Shown here in pieces: positions 9,939-15,910 of a DNA stretch of 64,000 nucleotides; positions within the stretch are counted from its first letter, which is position 1, and every line of letters starts with the position of its first letter. This stretch comes from Flavobacterium petrolei. Lineage in GTDB: Bacteria; Bacteroidota; Bacteroidia; Flavobacteriales; Flavobacteriaceae. The notes below the pieces were generated by a model. That model was not told where the DNA came from and ran no database searches. It worked only from the letters and a program-made list of their open reading frames with translations. The stretch spans positions 434,001-498,000 of the forward strand of contig NZ_QNVY02000001.1 in NCBI RefSeq assembly GCF_003314435.2, written 5' to 3'. The position numbers and the translations under genes are program-made.

Positions 9939-9970
9939 CAAAGGTCATACCTCTTTCTAAATGATGTCAA
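9939..9970 (-). promoter_or_regulatory. Candidate clpP promoter
   Basis: On the minus strand a TTG (9968-9970) and a box GACCTTTG (9939-9946, one mismatch to TAnnTTTG) are separated by 21 bases, about 50 bases before the clpP start. A terminator lies between tig and this point, which makes a separate clpP promoter sensible. Confidence 0.4.
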
Positions 9971-9980
9971 TATGTCTTAT

Positions 9981-10130
9981 TTTTTAGCCCAGATGGAAGA
10001 GAAAAGCTTTTTGAATTCCGTTTTTTAGTTTTTTTATTCTTGCAAAGCGACTGAAAGAAGCTCTTGCAGGAATTTAAAAAACAAAAACAGAAGAAAAAAC
10101 TTGAAACGTACAGCTGGATTAGCTCCTGAA
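9981..10130 (+). repeat. Dispersed Flavobacterium-type intergenic element, copy 1
   Basis: This 150-base non-coding block starts with TTTTTAGCCCAGATGGAAG and ends with GGATTAGCTCCTGAAA. A shorter relative with matching ends lies at 46093-46183 in the opposite orientation (TTTTAGCCCCGGTAGTAGAG ... GGGAAATAGCTTCTAAAA). From memory, elements with these ends are common in Flavobacterium intergenic regions; I could not verify this. It lies between clpP and the terminator of tig. Confidence 0.6.
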
Positions 10131-10142
10131 ATTAATTCAAAC

Positions 10143-10177
10143 AAAAGAGCGCCAAAAAATATTTTTTCTGACGCTCA
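10143..10177 (-). terminator. Terminator downstream of tig
   Basis: On the minus strand GAGCGTC (10170-10176) pairs with GGCGCTC (10147-10153). The stem extends through an A-run/T-run interior and is followed by TTTTG. It is 110 bases after the tig stop. Confidence 0.7.
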
Positions 10178-10287
10178 AATATAACTATTTTTTATTGTTT
10201 CGTATCTGTAATCAAATCATAAAATTTTAATAATCTCTCGCTCTTAGGGCTTTTGACTTTCAACTTTACGACAATACAAACACTAAT

Positions 10288-11613
10288 TTATTCTCCGTAA
10301 GAAGCAGCAATAAATTCTTCGTAAGTCACTTCTTTAGTAGTAGGATTTGCTTTTTCTTTGAACAATTCCAATAATTTCTCAGCAACAACTTGGTCAGAAA
10401 GTCTTTTCACTTCGTCTTGATTAGACAAAACTCTCGCTACAATTCCTTGAACTTCTTCGTCAGTAGGATTTGTTTGCCCGAATTGTGCCATTTGTTGACG
10501 GATATTTTTTGTAGTGAATGTTTTCAAGTCTTCAAAAGTGATTTTGATGTCAGATTGAGCCATTGCTCTACCTTCGATCAATTGAAAACGCAATCCTTTT
10601 TCAGAACGTGCATATTCAACTTCAGCTTCCTCAGGAGATAATTTTTTCTCACCAACAGTTTGCAACCATTTTTTAAGGAATTCAGCTGGTAAATCAAATT
10701 TTGTGCTTTCGATTAAGAACTCAGTAACATCACCTAATAATTTTTGGTCTGCTTGCTGTGCAAATTGAGTTTCAGCATCTTCTTTGATTTTTGCTTTCAA
10801 TTCTTCAAGTGAAGAAACAGTTCCAGCTCCAAACAATTTATCAAACAATTCTTGGTTCAATTCCGCTAATTCAGCAGTGTTGATTGCTTCGATTGTGAAG
10901 TTTACATCAACATCTAAACCGTGAACGTCATCATGACTTACTTTCATCACGTCCATCAATTGATGGTCGTCTTCAAATAAACCTTTAGTATTTACAATCA
11001 CTACATCACCTACTTTTTTACCTATGAACAAGTCAAAAGTCGCTTTGTCTTTGAAAAGATCAGCAGCAATAGTGGTAGCGTTATTAATTCCTTTTTCTTC
11101 GTTAGAGAATGTTCCAGTTACATCTGAATCTGCAGCAACAACTTCTTGAGGAATTGCAGTTCCAAATTGTTTTTGGATTCTTTCCACTTGACCGTCGATT
11201 AATTTATCGTCAGCAGAAACCACATATTTCACAATGTCGTTTTTAGCATCTAAGTCTAAAGTGAAGTTTGGAACCAATCCAATTTCATATTCAAAAACCA
11301 ATTCTTCAGCATCCCAAGAAAAATCTTCGTTTACTTTAGGAAGTGGCGTTCCAAGAAGGTTTAATCTTTCTGATTGTACAAAACGCTCTAGAGCTAAATC
11401 AACAACTTTCTGAACTTCTTCTTGTTTGATAGCTTTACCGTATTGTTTTTCAACAAGATCTTTAGGCACCGCTCCTTTTCTAAATCCCTTAACAGTTGCC
11501 AAAGGCATTTTTTCGTTTATTCTTTTTGCAACTTGTCCTTTGTAATCCATGTGAACAACAGTCATTACAATTGTTTCATTCACAGCGTCTATTGCTACTC
11601 TTTTGATATCCAT
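10288..11613 (-). CDS. tig: Trigger factor (ribosome-associated chaperone)
   Basis: This protein binds near the ribosomal exit tunnel and folds nascent chains. It has 441 residues, the normal length. The ribosome-docking loop GFRKGAVP is at 43-50. A middle domain (about 150-240) takes the position of the FKBP-like PPIase domain but is divergent in sequence. The C-terminal part is helical and charged, ending in YEEFIAASYGE. The order tig-clpP-clpX is the classic bacterial arrangement, though a terminator and promoter separate tig from clpP here. Confidence 0.92.
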   Translation of the reverse strand: MDIKRVAIDAVNETIVMTVVHMDYKGQVAKRINEKMPLATVKGFRKGAVPKDLVEKQYGKAIKQEEVQKVVDLALERFVQSERLNLLGTPLPKVNEDFSWDAEELVFEYEIGLVPNFTLDLDAKNDIVKYVVSADDKLIDGQVERIQKQFGTAIPQEVVAADSDVTGTFSNEEKGINNATTIAADLFKDKATFDLFIGKKVGDVVIVNTKGLFEDDHQLMDVMKVSHDDVHGLDVDVNFTIEAINTAELAELNQELFDKLFGAGTVSSLEELKAKIKEDAETQFAQQADQKLLGDVTEFLIESTKFDLPAEFLKKWLQTVGEKKLSPEEAEVEYARSEKGLRFQLIEGRAMAQSDIKITFEDLKTFTTKNIRQQMAQFGQTNPTDEEVQGIVARVLSNQDEVKRLSDQVVAEKLLELFKEKANPTTKEVTYEEFIAASYGE

Positions 11614-11641
11614 CTTCTTCTTTAATTTACATAATAAAATT

Positions 11642-11679
11642 GGGTTGCAAAATTATAAAATTTTTGCAACCCAAACAAG
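11642..11679 (-). promoter_or_regulatory. tig promoter overlapping a perfect 11-bp palindrome
   Basis: The -7 box TAATTTTG lies at 11648-11655 on the minus strand. CTTG at 11676-11679 gives a 20-base spacer and TTTG at 11672-11675 gives 16. The expected start is near 11641, 28 bases before the ATG. GGGTTGCAAAA (11642-11652) and its exact complement (11662-11672) cover the whole -7 region. The palindrome could be an operator. Confidence 0.55.
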
Positions 11680-11743
11680 CTTTTTACCATTTTGAATTTT
11701 AGGCAGTTATTTGACAAAATCACAGGCTGAAAAAGGAAAATAA

Positions 11744-11872
11744 TTTGGGCGTGTCCCTCCGCTCGTCCCAAAAGACGAGACGGAGGGTCAGGCTGTACGT
11801 TCCCGCTTTTTATCGCCTGCCAAAAAAAGACAGCCCATAAAAGAGCTCCACTACCATCCTTCACGCGGGTCG
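11744..11872. repeat. GC-rich dispersed intergenic element, second type
   Basis: This block is much richer in GC than its surroundings. It contains a 13-bp hairpin: CCCTCCGCTCGTC at 11755-11767 pairs with 11774-11787, with one bulged A. It is followed by AGGCTGTACGTTCCCGC and ends in CCATCCTTCACGCGGGTC. From memory this layout (GGGCGTG...CCTCCGCTCG ... GGCTGT ... CCTTCACGC) recurs in Flavobacterium genomes; this is unverified. It lies between the divergent tig and lipoprotein genes. A 103-residue open frame on the minus strand crosses it but looks spurious. Confidence 0.6.
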
Positions 11873-11996
11873 TGGTTTTCAAGATTACATAATTGCTTTG
11901 ATATTTTGTAAACTTTATTTTATAAATTAGCATTAAATTAAGTAGCGCTTAATTTTCACAACAAATTAAAAATTACTTTGAAATATAAATCATCTT

Positions 11997-12563
11997 ATGA
12001 ATAAAATTTTAATATCTATATTTTTCATAGCAGTTGTCTTCATGACAACTTCATGCGGTAACATCAAGAGCACTAAAACAGAATCGAACATAAATACTAA
12101 GTTTAATACTGAATACAAAAAAAGCAGAAAAACTTTTTATGGTGAACTGTCGGAAAAAGAAAGTAATGAAATACGAAAAATTATAGAAAATGAGCTTAAT
12201 AGCAAAGTTCCGGAGGGAAAATCAATACTAATTAATTTTAGCCAAAAAGGATCTAATTGTATTTCAACGGGCTTAAATAATAAAGATGCTGCAACAGTAA
12301 TTAATAATGGAATTCAAATATCATCTAGAATTAGTATGAACAATAATACAATTGATTTTTTTGTTTATACCGCAGATGTATTTCATAAGGATGTACATCA
12401 AACCAAAGCTAATTTCAAGTTAGATTCAGGTTTTTTTTACAATAATATTTTTACTCTTCATGAAAATTGTGAAGCTTTTTTCATTTTAAAACCGAATGGT
12501 CAGTTTATGAAATTTTATGGTGAAGATTATTTTAGTGAGGTTGAAAATTTTTTACAGAAGTAA
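11997..12563 (+). CDS. Lipoprotein of unknown function
   Basis: The 188-residue protein has a type II signal sequence with lipobox TTSC and C20 as the lipid-modified residue. The mature part is Asn/Lys/Ser-rich with a few hydrophobic strands and a C-terminal segment containing ENCEAFFILKPNGQFMKFYGEDYF. I do not recognise a family. It stands alone between repeats and the tRNA. Confidence 0.65.
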   Translation: MNKILISIFFIAVVFMTTSCGNIKSTKTESNINTKFNTEYKKSRKTFYGELSEKESNEIRKIIENELNSKVPEGKSILINFSQKGSNCISTGLNNKDAATVINNGIQISSRISMNNNTIDFFVYTADVFHKDVHQTKANFKLDSGFFYNNIFTLHENCEAFFILKPNGQFMKFYGEDYFSEVENFLQK

Positions 12564-12715
12564 TCTAGGCAATTATAAAAAGCTCGAGTATTACAATTAA
12601 AATATGAATAACCAGCTTCACAAAGTGTTCTTTCAAAGAATAAATTTGTGTATAAGCTGCGCAAACGTTTATGACTTTGCGCCCACAATAATGAGTAAAT
12701 ACTACAACAACCAAT

Positions 12716-12752
12716 AAAAAAAGCCTCGAAAATTTCTTTTCGAGGCTTTTTA
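12716..12752. terminator. Terminator downstream of tRNA-Glu
   Basis: AAGCCTCGAAAA pairs with TTTTCGAGGCTT across a TTTC loop (12721-12750), with A-run and T-run flanks. It can end the tRNA transcript on the minus strand and also stop plus-strand transcription from the lipoprotein gene. Confidence 0.85.
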
Positions 12753-12772
12753 AGATAATTGTTTATGAGTTG

Positions 12773-12844
12773 TAGCCCGTAGCGGAATCGAACCGCTCTT
12801 ACATGGATGAAAACCATGCGTCCTAACCGATAGACGAACGGGCC
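12773..12844 (-). tRNA. tRNA-Glu (anticodon UUC)
   Basis: On the minus strand the gene starts GGCCCGTTCGTC and ends CGGGCTA, giving a 7-bp acceptor stem with a G1-U72 wobble. The anticodon arm CATGG-TTTTCAT-CCATG places TTC at positions 34-36. The T arm contains GGTTCGATTCC. The 3' CCA is not fully encoded. It has a consensus promoter upstream and a terminator downstream, so it is a single-gene unit. Confidence 0.95.
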
Positions 12845-12864
12845 ATTTTTCAATGTTTCGGGTA

Positions 12865-12895
12865 CAAAAATAGCACTATTTTTGAGATGCGCAAA
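12865..12895 (-). promoter_or_regulatory. tRNA-Glu promoter
   Basis: TTTG (12892-12895), a 19-base spacer and TATTTTTG (12865-12872) on the minus strand match the Bacteroidota housekeeping consensus exactly. The transcription start would be near 12858, about 14 bases before the mature tRNA. Confidence 0.8.
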
Positions 12896-12899
12896 GCCA

Positions 12900-13326
12900 A
12901 ACCCAAAAACCGATGGGTGGAAACCGCATTTTTTTATTTGAAAATTATAATTCATTCAGGATTAACACTTACGATAAAACAGGAAGAGACATTTTTTTAA
13001 AACATTTTATCGTTGCTTTCAGTTTACGGCTCCATTCGAATACAAAACATCAAAAAGTCAAGAGACTTTATGGCGTTTTCTCCTTAAATCAAACTATAAA
13101 AATTAACGTGAGTCGGGTAAATATCCGATCGAAAGCAGTGATTTCTCCTTCGTAGAAAAGACAAAGACAAAATCTCATAGCGTTCCTCAAACAACATCGT
13201 ACTCACTTTTCACTTTCAAAAGGTTTTCACATCACTTATAAACATCATTATTTAAGAAAATCTAATGGCGTTTTTTGTTGATAGTATTTTGTATTTTGCA
13301 ACAGCATTTAATTCTAAAATAATAAC
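12900..13326. other. Long intergenic stretch without a recognised gene
   Basis: About 430 bases lie between the tRNA promoter and the monooxygenase gene. An 80-residue frame (12913-13155, +) reads as basic and Ser/Asn-rich with no fold or start signal that persuades me. I see no RNA fold, repeat or gene remnant I can name. The promoter of the monooxygenase should lie in the last 60 bases, where TATTTTG-like boxes occur with imperfect spacing. Confidence 0.4.
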
Positions 13327-14778
13327 ATGAATACGACGCATACCGATATTATTATCATAGGAGCAGGATTATCCGGTATAGGCGCTGCCTGTCATTTGTC
13401 CCGTAAAAATCCAGACAAAACCTATGTTATTTTAGAAGCAAGGGCAGAACTTGGCGGTACCTGGAGCTTGTTTCAATACCCCGGAATCCGTTCCGATTCG
13501 GATATGTACACTTTTGGCTACTCCTTTAAAACATGGGAGGACCAAAAGTCTTTCGCTGATGGGCCTTCTATTTTAAAATACCTGAATGAAGCCGCAGACG
13601 AATATAAAGTACGCGATCATATACGCTACAATCAACGCGCTCTTTCGTATAACTTCGATACAAAAGCGAAATTATGGACCGTCACTACCATAAATACTGC
13701 CACGGAACAAGAAACGGTTTATACGTGCCAATTTATCTTTAGCTGCAGCGGCTATTACAATTATAACAAAGGATACACTCCTGAATTTAAGGATCAATCC
13801 GCTTTTGAAGGTGAAATAGTCCATCCTCAAAAATGGCCTGAAAAATTAGATGTTGCCGATAAAAAAGTGATAATAATTGGCAGTGGAGCCACTGCTGTAA
13901 CCATCCTTCCTGAACTTGCCGACCAAGGGGCAGAAGTTATTATGCTGCAACGATCGCCAACCTATATTGCTGCTTTGCCCAATAAAGACAAAATCGCTGC
14001 CCGTCTGAAGCGCTTGTTCCCAAAAAAAGTAGCCTATAGACTGATTCGTTATAAAAACATTTTCTATGCTATTGTCTTTTTTAATCTGTGCAAGTACTTT
14101 CCGAAGGCAATGAAAAATTTTATCATAAAAGGGGCTAAAAAAGGTCTGGGTGACTTTCCCGTAGACCCTCATTTTATACCCAACTACAATCCATGGGAAC
14201 AACGTTTTTGCATTGCCCCAAACGGTGATTTTTTTAGAGCCATCAGAAAAGGGAAAGCAGCTGTGGTTACGGACCATATCGATCGCTTTCTAACTAATGG
14301 GATTTTATTAAAATCAGGAAAAACACTAGCCGCCGACATTATAATCACCGCAACCGGACTTGATTTAGTAGCGTTTGGAGGCGTGAAAATCCAATTGGAT
14401 TCGCAGCCTTTTGATGTTTCTAAATCTTTTGTATACAAAGGCCTTATGTTAAGCGACCTGCCCAACTTCTTTATTTTTGTTGGCTATACCAATGCTTCGT
14501 GGACACTGAAAAGTGACCTTACCAGCGAATATATATCTCGGGTTTTGAAATATTTAGACAACCACAATTACAAAGCGGTGCAGGCAAAAGTAGTCGAGAC
14601 AAATTTAAAGCCTGTTCCGCTATTGAATCTGAACTCCGGCTATATAAACAGAGCCGCGAATACACTTCCTAGTCAAGGGAACAAAGCACCATGGCGTGTT
14701 TACCAAAATTATGTACTGGATTATAAAATGCTTCGCATAGATTCCGTTAAAGACAAACGACTTACCTTTTTCAAATAA
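13327..14778 (+). CDS. Flavin-containing (Baeyer-Villiger type) monooxygenase
   Basis: The 483-residue protein has an FAD-binding GAGLSG at 12-17, followed by LGGTW at 42-46, and an NADPH-binding GSGATA at 185-190. The Baeyer-Villiger fingerprint FxGxxxHxxxWP is complete at 160-171 (FEGEIVHPQKWP). Such enzymes insert oxygen next to a ketone using NADPH and O2. The length fits the short EthA-like type. It is a lone gene with no catabolic neighbours, so the substrate cannot be inferred. Its codon use seems slightly less AT-rich than its neighbours. Confidence 0.88.
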   Translation: MNTTHTDIIIIGAGLSGIGAACHLSRKNPDKTYVILEARAELGGTWSLFQYPGIRSDSDMYTFGYSFKTWEDQKSFADGPSILKYLNEAADEYKVRDHIRYNQRALSYNFDTKAKLWTVTTINTATEQETVYTCQFIFSCSGYYNYNKGYTPEFKDQSAFEGEIVHPQKWPEKLDVADKKVIIIGSGATAVTILPELADQGAEVIMLQRSPTYIAALPNKDKIAARLKRLFPKKVAYRLIRYKNIFYAIVFFNLCKYFPKAMKNFIIKGAKKGLGDFPVDPHFIPNYNPWEQRFCIAPNGDFFRAIRKGKAAVVTDHIDRFLTNGILLKSGKTLAADIIITATGLDLVAFGGVKIQLDSQPFDVSKSFVYKGLMLSDLPNFFIFVGYTNASWTLKSDLTSEYISRVLKYLDNHNYKAVQAKVVETNLKPVPLLNLNSGYINRAANTLPSQGNKAPWRVYQNYVLDYKMLRIDSVKDKRLTFFK

Positions 14779-14913
14779 GTGGTTCAAGAGTGGCGGATAA
14801 TAAAGAATTTGGCACTAATAATTCAAAAATTAAAGGTAATTTAGCCGCAAAATCCTAACAAAACCTAGGGACGTTATACAATAATTCAAATTAAAATAGA
14901 TTGACAAAGTATT

Positions 14914-15198
14914 TTAAATATCTCCTTTCACTCTTTCTGGCTTTTGGCTTGATGGTGAATGATGGTACTTTAGATGCTCCATCAAATTCACCAGATTATT
15001 ACCAATTCTCGAACGTAATTCTAAGAAGAGAATTAAACGATAAGCGTTCAAAATTATATGTGTTCCATCAGCTAAATTCGGCTGAAAAAACGGCATTCCT
15101 ATTTCAGTTAGCCTTCCTACAATTTCAAGATAGTTACAGTCTTCAAATTCCGGTTCTGCTAAAATTACAAACGTTTCTTTATCAAAAAGTACGTTCAT
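14914..15198 (-). CDS. Conserved-looking hypothetical protein
   Basis: From the ATG at 15198 (a TTG lies two codons upstream) this 94-residue protein has a balanced composition, an acidic N-terminal half with an FEDCNYLEIVGRL segment, and a basic tail (HHSPSSQKPERVKGDI). An opposite frame (14901-15272, +) starts on TTG and reads as Phe/Ser/Leu-rich, as shadow frames do, so I prefer the minus strand. No family is recognised, and it has no signal peptide or membrane helix. Confidence 0.5.
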   Translation of the reverse strand: MNVLFDKETFVILAEPEFEDCNYLEIVGRLTEIGMPFFQPNLADGTHIILNAYRLILFLELRSRIGNNLVNLMEHLKYHHSPSSQKPERVKGDI

Positions 15199-15348
15199 TT
15201 GCAATGCAACACATCTTCATAAACGAGATGATTACTTCCCGAAATTCCTACTTAAGTTTATACACGGCCTAGAAATTTCTTTCTACGCATTTATGCAATT
15301 CCCTGCATAAGGATGATACCAAATGTCTAATCATTTATCATTTACAAA

Positions 15349-15528
15349 ATGTATAAACACAACAATAAAGCACGTTTAGAGCAACCTAAACGCCCTATTC
15401 TTTGGGCAAAAAGAAAAATCATGCTAATCATTACTGCCTTTATGATTGGAATGTCAAACGGAATGAATGTGGGAGACCATACGATTCACGGAAATCAAAA
15501 TCACACGGAACAACATAAAAAAGATTGA
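15349..15528 (+). CDS. Small His-rich single-pass membrane protein (59 aa)
   Basis: The gene starts on ATG at 15349 and stops at 15526-15528. The N-terminus is basic (residues 1-23). A hydrophobic, Met-rich helix (about 24-39: IMLIITAFMIGMSNGM) follows, then a tail with five histidines (H44, H47, H52, H56 and nearby D/N). A hairpin follows directly. Histidine- and methionine-rich small membrane proteins suit copper binding, and it lies at the edge of the copper island, but that role is inference. It is short enough to be missed by length filters. Confidence 0.55.
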   Translation: MYKHNNKARLEQPKRPILWAKRKIMLIITAFMIGMSNGMNVGDHTIHGNQNHTEQHKKD

Positions 15529-15534
15529 TTTAAT

Positions 15535-15566
15535 TGTGTCTTACTGTTATACAATAGTAAGACACA
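15535..15566. terminator. Hairpin after the small His-rich gene
   Basis: TGTGTCTTACT (15535-15545) pairs perfectly with 15556-15566 around a 10-base loop, seven bases after the stop codon. The tail (TTAAAATATTT) is only moderately T-rich, so it is a weak classical terminator. Confidence 0.6.
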
Positions 15567-15666
15567 TTAAAATATTTAGGATAACTTTTCCAGTTACTAC
15601 ACCCACACTTTCAACCAAATCAATAGGTTATTTTACATTTTTAAATTGAAAATATCTAGTTCAAAA

Positions 15667-15804
15667 TCATTTTTTTCTCCTGTATCTGTGAGCTGCCGCT
15701 AATAATGCCAGTCCTAAAACGATTATTGAAAACCACCAAAATAAATGTATCCCCATAAACATGTAGGATCCCATGTGCATTTCTCCATTATCGTTATTCA
15801 ACAT
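15667..15804 (-). CDS. Small Met/His-containing membrane protein (45 aa)
   Basis: The ATG at 15804 opens a 45-residue frame. Residues 1-18 hold a GEMHMGSYMFMG segment with five methionines and one histidine, and a further histidine follows. Residues 19-38 form one membrane helix (HLFWWFSIIVLGLALLAAAH), and the protein ends in a basic RYRRKK tail, so the N-terminus should face the periplasm. Small proteins of this pattern are frequent beside copper resistance genes in Bacteroidota (from memory). It is the last minus-strand gene before the oxidase operon ends. Confidence 0.6.
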   Translation of the reverse strand: MLNNDNGEMHMGSYMFMGIHLFWWFSIIVLGLALLAAAHRYRRKK

Positions 15805-15822
15805 AATTTTCTATTTTAAATG

Positions 15823-15855
15823 TTATGCGTATCTTAATGACTCCACAGGGTCGAT
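15823..15855 (-). pseudogene. Possible remnant of a MacB/FtsX-type permease C-terminus
   Basis: On the minus strand ten codons read IDPVESLRYA and then stop. This is the usual C-terminal signature of MacB/FtsX-like ABC permeases (xDPxExLRYx). A stop codon directly precedes it, so no gene remains. It sits between the multicopper oxidase and the 45-residue protein. With only 10 residues it could be coincidence. Confidence 0.3.
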
Positions 15856-15910
15856 TTATAGTTTACGCCGACTCCAATACTTCACGATATAAACGTTTCA
15901 CTCTGTGAAT

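Noticed and set aside
11622..11933. A 103-residue frame on the minus strand upstream of tig
   Set aside because: It runs through the GC-rich repeat element and the tig promoter palindrome, with no recognisable fold or conserved start.
12527..12955. A 142-residue frame on the minus strand
   Set aside because: It covers the whole tRNA-Glu gene and its promoter.
12913..13155. An 80-residue frame on the plus strand
   Set aside because: Composition and lack of start signals make it doubtful; I kept the region as unassigned.
14901..15272. A 123-residue frame on the plus strand
   Set aside because: It starts with TTG and is Phe/Ser/Leu-rich, typical of a shadow; the opposite strand reads like a real protein.
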